Of a DNA stretch of 64,000 bases, positions 46,867 to 59,495 are shown in pieces (within the stretch, counting starts at the first letter, position 1; every line of letters begins with the position of its first letter). The position numbers and the translations under genes are program-made. This DNA comes from Euonymus europaeus (lineage: Eukaryota; Streptophyta; Magnoliopsida; Celastrales; Celastraceae). Below the pieces are notes generated by a model. It searched no databases, was not told the DNA's origin, and saw only the letters and a program-made list of their open reading frames with translations. Where the stretch lies: contig OY756962.1 of assembly GCA_963580455.1 (NCBI GenBank), positions 27,541,001 to 27,605,000 of the forward strand, in the 5' to 3' direction.

Positions 46867-49115
46867 CGGTGATTTTTAGCTTGATTTCACACTACTTTTC
46901 GTGCTCTACAATCCTGGTGTTTCGGATTTTGATTTGAGAACTCGTTGCTAGTAGGTCTCGTTTCCCCTAGTTAGCCGCGAAATGTGGTTTCTTTACGTAA
47001 ACGGTTTTATGAATATCCGTTGACTCCGAGTTCTGAATTCGGTGATTTTTAGCTTGATTTCACACTACTTTTCGAGCTCTACAATCCTGGGTTTTCGGAT
47101 TTCAATTTCAGAACTCGTGGCTAGTAGCTCTCGTTTCACCTAGTTAGCCGCGAAATGTGGTTTCTTTACGTAAACGGTTTTATGAATATCCGTTGACTCC
47201 GAGTTCTGAATTCGGTGATTTTTTACTTGATTTCACACTAATTTTCGAGCTCTACAATCCTGGGTTTTCAGATTTCGATTTCAGAACTCGTGGCTAGTAG
47301 GTCTCGTTTCACCTAGTTAGCTGCGAAATGAGGTTTCTTTACGTAAACGGTTTTACGAATATCCGTTGACTCCGAGTTCTGAATTCGGTGATTTTTAGCT
47401 TGATTTCACACTACTTTTCGAGCTCTACAATCCTGGGTTTTCGAATTTCGATTTCAGAACTCGTGGCTAGTAGGTCTCGTTTCACCTAGTTATCCACGAA
47501 ATGTGGTTTCTTTACGTAAACAGTTTTATGAATATCCGTTGACTCCGAGTTCTGAATTCGGTGATTTTTAGCTTGATTTCACACTACTTTTCGAGCTCTA
47601 CAATCTTGGGTTTTCGGATTTCGATTTCAGAACTCGTGGCTACTAGGTCTCGTTTCACCTAGTTAGCCGCGAAATGTGGTTTCTTTATGTAAACGGTTTT
47701 ATGAATATCCGTTGATTCCGAGTTCTGAATTCGGTGATTTTTAACTTGATTTCACACTACTTTTTGAGCTCTACAATCCTGGCGTTTCGGATTTCGATTT
47801 CAGAACTCGTGGCTTGTAGGTCTCGTTTCACCTAGTTAGCCGCGAAATGTGGTTTCTTTACGTAAACGGTTTTATGAATATCCGTTGATTCCGAGTTCTG
47901 AATTCGGTGATTTTTAGCTTGATTTCACACTACTTTTCGAGCTCTACAATCCTGGATTTTTGGATTTCAATTTCAGAACTCGTGGCTAGTAGGTCTCGTT
48001 TCACCTAGTTAGCCGCGAAATGTGGTTTCTTTACGTAAACGGTTTTATGAATATCCGTTGACTCCGAGTTCTGAATTCGGTGATTTTTAGCTTGATTTCA
48101 CACTACTTTTTGAGCTCTACAATCCTGGGTTTTCGGATTTCAATTTCAGAACTCGTGGCTAGTAGCTCTCGTTTCACCTAGTTAGCCGCGAAATGTGGTT
48201 TCTTTACGTAAACGGTTCTATGAATATCCGTTGACTCCGAGTTCTGAATTCGGTGATTTTTTACTTGATTTCACACTAATTTTCGAGCTCTACAATCCTG
48301 GGTTTTCGGATTTCGATTTCAGAACTCGTGGCTAGTAGGTCTCGTTTCACCTAGTTAGCTGCGAAATGTGGTTTCTTTACGTAAACGGTTTTACGAATAT
48401 CCGTTGACTCCGAGTTCTGAATTCGGTGATTTTTAGCTTGATTTCACACTACTTTTCGAGCTCTACAATCCTGGGTTTTCGAATTTTGATTTCAGAACTC
48501 GTGGATAGTAGGTCTCGTTTCACCTAGTTAGCCACGAAATGTGGTTTCTTTACGTAAACGGTTTTATGAATATCCGTTGACTCCGAGTTCTGAATTCGGT
48601 GATTTTTAGCTTGATTTCACACTACTTTTCGAGCTCTACAATCTTGGGTTTTCGGATTTCGATTTCAAAACTCGTGGCTATTAGGTCTCGTTTCACCTAG
48701 TTAGCCGCGAAATGTGGTTTCTTTATGTAAACGGTTTTATGAATATCCGTTGATTCCGAGTTCTGAATTCGGTGATTTTTAACTTGATTTCACACTACTT
48801 TTCGAGCTCTACAATCCTAGCATTTCGGATTTTGATTTCAGAACTCGTGGCTTGTAGGTCTCGTTTCACCTAGTTAGCCGCGAAATGTGGTTTCTTTACG
48901 TAAACGGTTTTACGAATATCCATTGATTCCGAGTTCTGAATTCGGTGATTTTTAGCTTGATTTCACACTACTTTTCGAGCTCTACAATCCTGGGTTTTCG
49001 GATTTCAATTTCAGAACTCGTGGCTAGTAGGTCTCGTTTCACCTAGTTAGCCGCGAAATGTGGTTTCTTTACGTAAACGGTTTTATGAATATCCGTTGAC
49101 TCCGAGTTCTGAATT
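46867..49115. repeat. Two rounds of HOR-II (13 monomers), left copy of a 26-monomer-spaced duplication
   Basis: The order is H7-H1-H2-H3-H4-H5-H6-H1-H2-H3-H4-H5-H6. The matching copy is 51,365-53,613, at an offset of exactly 4,498 bp = 26 x 173. Shared rare words are GTTATCCACGAAATG (47,491 and 51,989), TTTCAAAACTCGTGG with GGCTATTAGG, and CCATTGATTCC. Private changes here include GGTTCTATGAATATCC (48,216) and GGATAGTAGG in H3 (48,503). The first H6 is followed by H1 with no H7 between, so the second round lacks that member. Confidence 0.88.
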
Positions 49116-51191
49116 CGGTGATTTTTAGCTTGATTTCACACTACTTTTCGTGCTCTACAATCCTGGTGTTTCGGATTTTGATTTGAGAACTCGTTGCTAG
49201 TAGGTCTCGTTTCCCCTAGTTAGCCGCGAAATGTGGTTTCTTTACGTAAACGGTTTTACGAATATCCGTTGACTCCGAGTTCTGAATTCGGTGATTTTTA
49301 GCTTGATTTCACACTACTTTTCGAGCTCTACAATCCTGGGTTTTCGAATTTTGATTTCAGAACTCGTGGCTAGTAGGTCTCGTTTCACCTAGTTAGCCAC
49401 GAAATGTGGTTTCTTTACGTAAACGGTTTTATGAATATCCGTTGACTCCGAGTTCTGAATTCGGTGATTTTTAGCTTGATTTCACACTACTTTTCGAGCT
49501 CTACAATCTTGGGTTTTCGGATTTCGATTTCAGAACTCGTGGCTACTAGGTCTCGTTTCACCTAGTTAGCTGCGAAATGTGGTTTCTTTACGTAAACGGT
49601 TTTACGAATATCCGTTGACTCCGAGTTCTGAATTCGGTGATTTTTAGCTTGATTTCACACTACTTTTCGAGCTCTACAATCCTGGGTTTTCGAATTTCGA
49701 TTTCAGAACTCGTGGCTAGTAGGTCTCGTTTCACCTAGTTAGCCACGAAATGTGGTTTCTTTACGTAAACAGTTTTATGAATATCCGTTGACTCCGAGTT
49801 CTGAATTCGGTGATTTTTAGCTTGATTTCACACTACTTTTCGAGCTCTACAATCTTGGGTTTTCGGATTTCGATTTCAGAACTCGTGGCTACTAGGTCTC
49901 GTTTCACCTAGTTAGCCGCGAAATGTGGTTTCTTTACGTAAACGGTTTTATGAATATCCGTTGACTCCGAGTTCTGAATTCGGTGATTTTTAGCTTGATT
50001 TCACACTACTTTTTGAGCTCTACAATCCTGGCGTTTCGGATTTTGATTTCAGAACTCGTGGCTTGTATGTCTCGTTCCACCTAGTTAGCCGCGAAATGTG
50101 GTTTCTTTACGTAAACGGTTTTATGAATATCCGTTGACTCCGAGTTCTGAATTCGGTGATTTTTAGCTTGATTTCACACTACTTTTCGTGCTCTACAATC
50201 CTGGTGTTTCGGATTTTGATTTGAGAACTCGTTGCTAGTAGGTCTCGTTTCCCCTAGTTAGCCGCGAAATGTGGTTTCTTTACGTAAACGGTTTTACGAA
50301 TATCCGTTGACTCCGAGTTCTGAATTCGGTGATTTTTAGCTTGATTTCACACTACTTTTCGAGCTCTACAATCCTGGGTTTTCGAATTTTGATTTCAGAA
50401 CTCGTGGCTAGTAGGTCTCGTTTCACCTAGTTAGCCACGAAATGTGGTTTCTTTACGTAAACGGTTTTATGAATATCCGTTGACTCCGAGTTCTGAATTC
50501 GGTGATTTTTAGCTTGATTTCACACTACTTTTCGAGCTCTACAATCTTGGGTTTTCGGATTTCGATTTCAGAACTCGTGGCTACTAGGTCTCGTTTCACC
50601 TAGTTAGCTGCGAAATGTGGTTTCTTTACGTAAACGGTTTTACGAATATCCGTTGACTCCGAGTTCTGAATTCGGTGATTTTTAGCTTGATTTCACACTA
50701 CTTTTCGAGCTCTACAATCCTGGGTTTTCGAATTTCGATTTCAGAACTCGTGGCTAGTAGGTCTCGTTTCACCTAGTTAGCCACGAAATGTGGTTTCTTT
50801 ACGTAAACAGTTTTATGAATATCCGTTGACTCCGAGTTCTGAATTCGGTGATTTTTAGCTTGATTTCACACTACTTTTCGAGCTCTACAATCTTGGGTTT
50901 TCGGATTTCGATTTCAGAACTCGTGGCTACTAGGTCTCGTTTCACCTAGTTAGCCGCGAAATGTGGTTTCTTTACGTAAACGGTTTTATGAATATCCGTT
51001 GACTCCGAGTTCTGAATTCGGTGATTTTTAGCTTGATTTCACACTACTTTTTGAGCTCTACAATCCTGGCGTTTCGGATTTTGATTTCAGAACTCGTGGC
51101 TTGTATGTCTCGTTCCACCTAGTTAGCCGCGAAATGTGGTTTCTTTACGTAAACGGTTTTATGAATATCCGTTGACTCCGAGTTCTGAATT
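49116..51191. repeat. Six-monomer HOR in two tandem copies, 1,038 bp each
   Basis: Copies are 49,116-50,153 and 50,154-51,191, offset exactly 6 x 173. I saw no difference between them. Each is an H7 with a TTTTACGAATATCC end, H3 (GAATTTTG), an H4 front with H2 back (GCTGCGAAATG), H3 with GTAAACAG, H4/D-like, and a GGCTTGTATGTCTCGTTCC monomer. The H7 at the head is a fusion: its back third comes from H2. A further GGCTTGTATGTC monomer at 51,192 precedes the next H7. Confidence 0.9.
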
Positions 51192-53613
51192 CGGTGATTT
51201 TTAGCTTGATTTCACACTACTTTTTGAGCTCTACAATCCTGGCGTTTCGGATTTTGATTTCAGAACTCGTGGCTTGTATGTCTCGTTCCACCTAGTTAGC
51301 CGCGAAATGTGGTTTCTTTACGTAAACGGTTTTATGAATATCCGTTGACTCCGAGTTCTGAATTCGGTGATTTTTAGCTTGATTTCACACTACTTTTCGT
51401 GCTCTACAATCCTGGTGTTTCGGATTTTGATTTGAGAACTCGTTGCTAGTAGGTCTCGTTTCCCCTAGTTAGCCGCGAAATGTGGTTTCTTTACGTAAAC
51501 GGTTTTATGAATATCCGTTGACTCCGAGTTCTGAATTCGGTGATTTTTAGCTTGATTTCACACTACTTTTCGAGCTCTACAATCCTGGGTTTTCGGATTT
51601 CAATTTCAGAACTCGTGGCTAGTAGCTCTCGTTTCACCTAGTTAGCCGCGAAATGTGGTTTCTTTACGTAAACGGTTTTATGAATATCCGTTGACTCCGA
51701 GTTCTGAATTCGGTGATTTTTTACTTGATTTCACACTAATTTTCGAGCTCTACAATCCTGGGTTTTCAGATTTCGATTTCAGAACTCGTGGCTAGTAGGT
51801 CTCGTTTCACCTAGTTAGCTGCGAAATGAGGTTTCTTTACGTAAACGGTTTTACGAATATCCGTTGACTCCGAGTTCTGAATTCGGTGATTTTTAGCTTG
51901 ATTTCACACTACTTTTCGAGCTCTACAATCTTGGGTTTTCGAATTTCGATTTCAGAACTCGTGGCTAGTAGGTCTCGTTTCACCTAGTTATCCACGAAAT
52001 GTGGTTTCTTTACGTAAACAGTTTTATGAATATCCGTTGACTCCGAGTTCTGAATTCGGTAATTTTTAGCTTGATTTCACACTACTTTTCGAGCTCTACA
52101 ATCTTGGGTTTTCGGATTTCGATTTCAGAACTCGTGGCTACTAGGTCTCGTTTCACCTAGTTAGCCGCGAAATGTGGTTTCTTTATGTAAACGGTTTTAT
52201 GAATATCCGTTGATTCCGAGTTCTGAATTCGGTGATTTTTAACTTGATTTCACACTACTTTTTGAGCTCTACAATCCTGGCGTTTCGGATTTCGATTTCA
52301 GAACTCGTGGCTTGTAGGTCTCGTTTCACCTAGTTAGCCGCGAAATGTGGTTTCTTTACGTAAACGGTTTTATGAATATCCGTTGATTCCAAGTTCTGAA
52401 TTCGGTGATTTTTAGCTTGATTTCACACTACTTTTCGAGCTCTACAATCCTGGATTTTTGGATTTCAATTTCAGAACTCGTGGCTAGTAGGTCTCGTTTC
52501 ACCTAGTTAGCCGCGAAATGTGGTTTCTTTACGTAAACGGTTTTATGAATATCCGTTGACTCCGAGTTCTGAATTCGGTGATTTTTAGCTTGATTTCACA
52601 CTACTTTTCGAGCTCTACAATCCTGGGTTTTCGGATTTCAATTTCAGAACTCGTGGCTAGTAGCTCTCGTTTCACCTAGTTAGCCGCGAAATGTGGTTTC
52701 TTTACGTAAACGGTTTTATGAATATCCGTTGACTCCGAGTTCTGAATTCGGTGATTTTTTACTTGATTTCACACTAATTTTCGAGCTCTACAATCCTGGG
52801 TTTTCGGATTTCGATTTCAGAACTCGTGGCTAGTAGGTCTCGTTTCACCTAGTTAGCTGCGAAATGTGGTTTCTTTACGTAAACGGTTTTACGAATATCC
52901 GTTGACTCCGAGTTCTGAATTCGGTGATTTTTAGCTTGATTTCACACTACTTTTCGAGCTCTACAATCCTGGGTTTTCGAATTTTGATTTCAGAACTCGT
53001 GGCTAGTAGGTCTCGTTTCACCTAGTTAGCCACAAAATGTGGTTTCTTTACGTAAACGGTTTTATGAATATCCGTTGACTCCGAGTTCTGAATTCGGTGA
53101 TTTTTAGCTTGATTTCACACTACTTTTCGAGCTCTACAATCTTGGGTTTTCGGATTTCGATTTCAAAACTCGTGGCTATTAGGTCTTGTTTCACCTAGTT
53201 AGCCGCGAAATGTGGTTTCTTTATGTAAACGGTTTTATGAATATCCGTTGATTCCGAGTTCTGAATTCGGTGATTTTTAACTTGATTTCACACTACTTTT
53301 CGAGCTCTACAATCCTAGCATTTCGGATTTTGATTTCAGAACTCGTGGCTTGTAGGTCTCGTTTCACCTAGTTAGCCGCGAAATGTGGTTTCTTTACGTA
53401 AACGGTTTTATGAATATCCATTGATTCCGAGTTCTGAATTCGGTGATTTTTAGCTTGATTTCACACTACTTTTCGAGCTCTACAATCCTGGGTTTTCGGA
53501 TTTCAATTTCAGAACTCGTGGCTAGTAGGTCTCGTTTCACCTAGTTAGCCGCGAAATGTGGTTTCTTTACGTAAACGGTTTTATGAATATCCGTTGACTC
53601 CGAGTTCTGAATT
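51192..53613. repeat. Two rounds of HOR-II, right copy of the 26-monomer-spaced duplication
   Basis: This matches 46,694-49,115. It has private changes AATCTTGGGTTTTCGAATTTCG (51,928), CGGTAATTTTTAG (52,059), GATTCCAAGTTCTG (52,386), GCCACAAAATG (53,029) and GGTCTTGTTTC (53,181). These 1-in-many substitutions show the two copies have been separate longer than the 1,038-bp pair that lies between them. The nested pair was therefore inserted or amplified later. Confidence 0.87.
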
Positions 53614-53786
53614 CGGTGATTTTTAGCTTGATTTCACACTACTTTTCGTGCTCTACAATCCTGGTGTTTCGGATTTTGATTTGAGAACTCGTTGCTAGTA
53701 GCTCTCGTTTCACCTAGTTAGCCGCGAAATGTGGTTTCTTTACGTAAACGGTTTTATGAATATCCGTTGACTCCGAGTTCTGAATT
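53614..53786. repeat. H7/H1 fused monomer
   Basis: The front is H7 (TTTTCGTGCTC, CTGGTGTTTCGG, GATTTGAG, TCGTTGCTAG). It then turns into H1 at CTAGTAGCTCTCGTTTCACC, with neither the GGTCTCG nor the CCCCTAG of H7. The switch lies within about 20 bases near 53,695-53,712. At the equivalent place in the other copy (49,116) H7 keeps its own middle. An H7-H1 exchange here would have removed 173 bp. Confidence 0.8.
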
Positions 53787-54478
53787 CGGTGATTTTTAGC
53801 TTGATTTCACACTACTTTTCGAGCTCTACAATCCTAGCTTTTCGGATTTTGATTTCAGAACTCGTGTCTTGTATGTCTCGTTCCACCTAGTTAGCCGCGA
53901 AATGTGGTTTCTTTACGTAAACGGTTTTATGAATATCCGTTGACTCCGAGTTCTGAATTCGGTGATTTTTAGCTTGATTTCACACTACTTTTCGAGCTCT
54001 ACAATCCTAGGTTTTCGGATTTCGATTTCAGAACTCGTGGCTAGTAGGTCTCGTTTCACCTAGTTAGCCGCGAAATGTGGTTTCTTTACGTAAACGGTTT
54101 TATAAATATCCGTTGACTCCGAGTTCTAAATTCGGTGATTTTTAGCTTGATTTCACAGTACTTTTCGAGCTCTACAATCCTGGGTTTTCGGATTTTAATT
54201 TCAGAATTTGTGGCTAGTAGGTCTCGCTTCACCTAGTTAGCCGCGAAATGTGGTTTCTTTACGTAAACGGTTTTATGAATATCCGTTGACTCCGAGTTCT
54301 TAATTCGGTGATTTTTAGCTTGAATTCACACTACTTTTCGAGCTCTACAATCCTTGAATTTCGGATTTTGATTTCAGAACTCATGGCTTGTAGGTCTCGT
54401 TCCACCTAGTTAGCCGCGAAATGTGGTTTCTTTACGTAAACGGTTTTATGAATATCCGTTGACTCCGAGTTCTGAATT
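53787..54478. repeat. Four diverged monomers, left copy of a 54-monomer-spaced duplication
   Basis: Starts are 53,787, 53,960, 54,133 and 54,306. Shared private marks with 62,956-63,820 are CTCGTGTCTTGTATG, CCTAGGTTTTCGG, TTTTATAAATATCC with GTTCTAAATTCGG, TTTCACAGTAC, CAGAATTTGTGG, GGTCTCGCTTCACC, GTTCTTAATTCGG, and ACTCATGGCTTG. The CACAG marks at 54,154 and 63,496 are 9,342 bp apart, exactly 54 x 173. The right copy has one extra monomer (63,129) after the first member. Confidence 0.88.
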
Positions 54479-55689
54479 CGGTGATTTTTTACTTGATTTC
54501 ACACTAATTTTCGAGCTCTACAATCCTGGGTTTTCGGATTTCGATTTCAGAACTCGTGGCTAGTAGGTCTCGTTTCACCTAGTTAGCTGCGAAATGTGGT
54601 TTCTTTACGTAAACGGTTTTACGAATATCCGTTGACTCCGAGTTCTGAATTCGGTGATTTTTAGCTTGATTTCACACTACTTTTCGAGCTCTACAATCCT
54701 GGGTTTTCGAATTTCGATTTCAGAACTCGTGGCTAGTAGGTCTCGTTTCACCTAGTTAGCCACGAAATGTGGTTTCTTTACGTAAACGGTTTTATGAATA
54801 TCCGTTGACTCCGAGTTCTGAATTCGGTGATTTTTAGCTTGATTTCACACTACTTTTCGAGCTCTACAATCCTGGGTTTTCGGATTTCGATTTCAGAACT
54901 CGTGGCTAGTAGGTCTCGTTTCACCTAGTTAGCTGCGAAATGTGGTTTCTTTACGTAAACGGTTTTACGAATATCCGTTGACTCCGAGTTCTGAATTCGG
55001 TGATTTTTAGCTTGATTTCACACTACTTTTCGAGCTCTACAATCCTGGGTTTTCGAATTTCGATTTCAGAACACGTGGCTAGTAGGTCTCGTTTCACCTA
55101 GTTAGCCACGAAATGTGGTTTCTTTACGTAAACGGTTTTATGAATATCCGTTGACTCCGAGTTCTGAATTCGGTGATTTTTAGCTTGATTTCACACTACT
55201 TTTCGAGCTCTACAATTTCGGGTTTTCGGATTTTGATTTCAGAACTCGTGGCTTGTAGGTCTCGTTTCACCTAGTTAACCGCAAAATGTGGTTTCTTTAC
55301 GTAAACGATTTTATGAATACCCGTTGACTCCGAGTTCTGAATTCGGTGATTTTTAGCTTGATTTCACACTACTTTTCGAGCTCTACAATTTCGGGTTTTC
55401 GGATTTTGATTTCAGAACTCGTGGCTAGTAGGTCTCGTTTCACCTAGTTAGCCGCGAAATGTGGTTTCTTTACGTAAACGGTTTTATGAATATCCGTTGA
55501 CTCCGAGTTCTGAATTCGGTGATTTTTAGCTTGATTTCACACTACTTTTCGAGCTCTACAATTTCGGGTTTTCGGATTTTGATTTCAGAACTCGTGGCTA
55601 GTAGGTCTCGTTTCACCTAGTTAGCCGCGAAATGTGGTTTCTTTACGTAAACGGTTTTATGAATATCCGTTGACTCCGAGTTCTGAATT
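54479..55689. repeat. H2-H3-H2'-H3'-D/E followed by a doubled D/E-derived monomer
   Basis: H3' at 54,998 carries ACACGTGGCTAG where others have ACTCGTGGCTAG. The D/E monomer at 55,171 reads ACAATTTCGGG and TTAACCGCAAAATG with AAACGATTTTATG. The next two monomers, 55,344 and 55,517, look identical to each other: ACAATTTCGGG front, then GGCTAGTAGG and CCGCGAAATG. They appear to be a fusion of D/E with an ordinary monomer, duplicated once. They are the only neighbouring identical pair of single monomers I noticed. Confidence 0.8.
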
Positions 55690-58600
55690 CGGTGATTTTT
55701 AGCTTGATTTCACACTACTTTTCGTGCTCTACAATCCTGGTGTTTCGGATTTTGATTTGAGAACTCGTTGCTAGTAGGTCTCGTTTCCCCTAGTTAGCCG
55801 CGAAATGTGGTTTCTTTACGTAAACGGTTTTATGAATATCCGTTGACTCCGAGTTCTGAATTCGGTGATTTTTAGCTTGATTTCACACTACTTTTCGAGC
55901 TCTACAATCCTGGGTTTTCGGATTTCAATTTCAGAACTCGTGGCTAGTAGCTCTCGTTTCACCTAGTTAGCCGCGAAATGTGGTTTCTTTACGTAAACGG
56001 TTTTATGAATATCCGTTGACTCCGAGTTCTGAATTCGGTGATTTTTAGCTTGATTTCACACTACTTTTCGAGCTCTACAATCCTGGGTTTTCGGATTTCA
56101 ATTTCAGAACTCGTGGCTAGTAGCTCTCGTTTCACCTAGTTAGCCGCGAAATGTGGTTTCTTTACGTAAACGGTTTTATGAATATCCGTTGACTCCGAGT
56201 TCTGAATTCGGTGATTTTTTACTTGATTTCACACTAATTTTCGAGCTCTACAATCCTGGGTTTTCGGATTTCGATTTCAGAACTCGTGGCTAGTAGGTCT
56301 CGTTTCACCTAGTTAGCTGCGAAATGTGGTTTCTTTACGTAAACGGTTTTACGAATATCCGTTGACTCCGAGTTCTGAATTCGGTGATTTTTAGCTTGAT
56401 TTCACACTACTTTTCGAGCTCTACAATCCTGGGTTTTCGAATTTCGATTTCAGAACTCGTGGCTAGCAGGTCTCGTTTCACCTAGTTAGCCACGAAATGT
56501 GGTTTCTTTACGTAAACGGTTTTATGAATATCCGTTGACTCCGAGTTCTGAATTCGGTGATTTTTAGCTTGATTTCACACTACTTTTCGAGCTCTACAAT
56601 CCTGGGTTTTCGGATTTCGATTTCAGAACTCGTGGTTAGTAGGTCTCGTTTCACCTAGTTAGCTGCGAAATGTGGTTTCTTTACGTAAACGGTTTTACGA
56701 ATATCCGTTGACTCCGAGTTCTGAATTCGGTGATTTTTAGCTTGATTTCACACTACTTTTCGAGCTCTACAATCCTGGGTTTTCGAATTTCGATTTCAGA
56801 ACACGTGGCTAGTAGGTCTCGTTTCACCTAGTTAGCCACGAAATGTGGTTTCTTTACGTAAACGGTTTTATGAATATCCGTTGACTCCGAGTTCTGAATT
56901 CGGTGATTTTTAGCTTGATTTCACACTACTTTTCGAGCTCTACAATTTTGGGTTTTCGGATTTTGATTTCAGAACTCGTGGCTTGTAGGTCTCGTTTCAC
57001 CTAGTTAACCGCAAAATGTGGTTTCTTTACGTAAACGATTTTATGAATACCCGTTGACTCCGAGTTCTGAATTCGGTGATTTTTAGCTTGATTTCACACT
57101 ACTTTTCGAGCTCTACAATCCTGGGTTTTCGGATTTCAATTTCAGAACTCGTGGCTAGTAGGTCTCGTTTCACCCAGTTAGCCGCGAAATGTGGTTTCTT
57201 TACGTAAACGGTTTTATGAATATCCGTTGACTCCGAGTTCTGAATTCGGTGATTTTTAGCTTGATTTCACACTACTTTTCGTGCTCTACAATCCTGGTGT
57301 TTCGGATTTTGATTTGAGAACTCGTTGCTAGTAGGTCTCGTTTCCCCTAGTTAGCCGCGAAATGTGGTTTCTTTACGTAAACGGTTTTATGAATATCCGT
57401 TGACTCCGAGTTCTGAATTCGGTGATTTTTAGCTTGATTTCACACTACTTTTCGAGCTCTACAATCCTGGGTTTTCGGATTTCAATTTCAGAACTCGTGG
57501 CTAGTAGCTCTCGTTTCACCTAGTTAGCCGCGAAATGTGGTTTCTTTACGTAAACGGTTTTATGAATATCCGTTGACTCCGAGTTCTGAATTCGGTGATT
57601 TTTAGCTTGATTTCACACTACTTTTCGAGCTCTACAATCCTGGGTTTTCGGATTTCAATTTCAGAACTCGTGGCTAGTAGCTCTCGTTTCACCTAGTTAG
57701 CCGCGAAATGTGGTTTCTTTACGTAAACGGTTTTATGAATATCCGTTGACTCCGAGTTCTGAATTCGGTGATTTTTTACTTGATTTCACACTAATTTTCG
57801 AGCTCTACAATCCTGGGTTTTCGGATTTCGATTTCAGAACTCGTGGCTAGTAGGTCTCGTTTCACCTAGTTAGCTGCGAAATGTGGTTTCTTTACGTAAA
57901 CGGTTTTACGAATATCCGTTGACTCCGAGTTCTGAATTCGGTGATTTTTAGCTTGATTTCACACTACTTTTCGAGCTCTACAATCCTGGGTTTTCGAATT
58001 TCGATTTCAGAAGTCGTGGCTAGTAGGTCTCGTTTCACCTAGTTAGCCACGAAATGTGGTTTCTTTACGTAAACGGTTTTATGAATATCCGTTGACTCCG
58101 AGTTCTGAATTCGGTGATTTTTAGCTTGATTTCACACTACTTTTCGAGCTCTACAATCCTGGGTTTTCGGATTTCGATTTCAGAACTCGTGGCTAGTAGG
58201 TCTCGTTTCACCTAGTTAGCTGTGAAATGTGGTTTCTTTACGTAAACGGTTTTACGAATATCCGTTGACTCCGAGTTCTGAATTCGGTGATTTTTAGCTT
58301 GATTTCACACTACTTTTCGAGCTCTACAATCCTGGGTTTTCGAATTTCGATTTCAGAACACGTGGCTAGTAGGTCTCGTTTCACCTAGTTAGCCACGAAA
58401 TGTGGTTTCTTTACGTAAACGGTTTTATGAATATCCGTTGACTCCGAGTTCTGAATTCGGTGATTTTTAGCTTGATTTCACACTACTTTTCGAGCTCTAC
58501 AATTTTGGGTTTTCGGATTTTGATTTCAGAACTCGTGGCTTGTAGGTCTCGTTTCACCTAGTTAACCGCAAAATGTGGTTTCTTTACGTAAACGATTTTA

Positions 58601-58803
58601 TGAATACCCGTTGACTCCGAGTTCTGAATTCGGTGATTTTTAGCTTGATTTCACACTACTTTTCGAGCTCTACAATCCTGGGTTTTCGGATTTCAATTTC
58701 AGAACTCGTGGCTAGTAGGTCTCGTTTCACCTAGTTAGCCGCGAAATGTGGTTTCTTTACGTAAACGGTTTTATGAATATCCGTTGACTCCGAGTTCTGA
58801 ATT
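55690..58803. repeat. Nine-monomer HOR in two tandem copies, 1,557 bp each
   Basis: Copies are 55,690-57,246 and 57,247-58,803. The order is H7-H1-H1-H2-H3-H2'-H3'-D/E-H6. The H3' mark ACACGTGG is at 56,801 and 58,358 (1,557 bp). Differences seen are GGCTAGCAGG and GGTTAGTAGG in the first copy, CACCCAGTTAGCC (57,173) at its end, and AAGTCGTGG and GCTGTGAAATG in the second. The unit includes the D/E fused monomer of HOR-I descent, so both families contribute to it. Confidence 0.9.
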
Positions 58804-59495
58804 CGGTGATTTTTAGCTTGATTTCACACTACTTTTCGAGCTCTACAATCCTGGGTTTTCGGATTTCGATTTCAGAACTCGTGGCTAGTAGGTCTCGTTT
58901 CACCTAGTTAGCTGTGAAATGTGGTTTCTTTACGTAAACGGTTTTACGAATATCCGTTGACTCCGAGTTCTGAATTCGGTGATTTTTAGCTTGATTTCAC
59001 ACTACTTTTCGAGCTCTACAATCCTGGGTTTTCGAATTTCGATTTCAGAACACGTGGCTAGTAGGTCTCGTTTCACCTAGTTAGCCACGAAATGTGGTTT
59101 CTTTACGTAAACGGTTTTATGAATATCCGTTGACTCCGAGTTCTGAATTCGGTGATTTTTAGCTTGATTTCACACTACTTTTCGAGCTCTACAATTTTGG
59201 GTTTTCGGATTTTGATTTCAGAACTCGTGGCTTGTAGGTCTCGTTTCACCTAGTTAACCGCAAAATGTGGTTTCTTTACGTAAACGATTTTATGAATACC
59301 CGTTGACTCCGAGTTCTGAATTCGGTGATTTTTAGCTTGATTTCACACTACTTTTCGAGCTCTACAATCCTGGGTTTTCGGATTTCAATTTCAGAACTCG
59401 TGGCTAGTAGGTCTCGTTTCACCTAGTTAGCCGCGAAATGTGGTTTCTTTACGTAAACGGTTTTATGAATATCCGTTGACTCCGAGTTCTGAATT
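58804..59495. repeat. Four-monomer extra copy (H2'-H3'-D/E-H6), 692 bp
   Basis: This repeats 58,112-58,803 in tandem, including the GCTGTGAAATG variant in H2' and ACACGTGG in H3' (58,358 and 59,050, 692 bp apart). It is a partial third copy of the nine-monomer unit, made by a shift of four monomers. The shared GCTGTG variant shows the copy was made from the second nine-monomer unit and not from the first. Confidence 0.9.
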
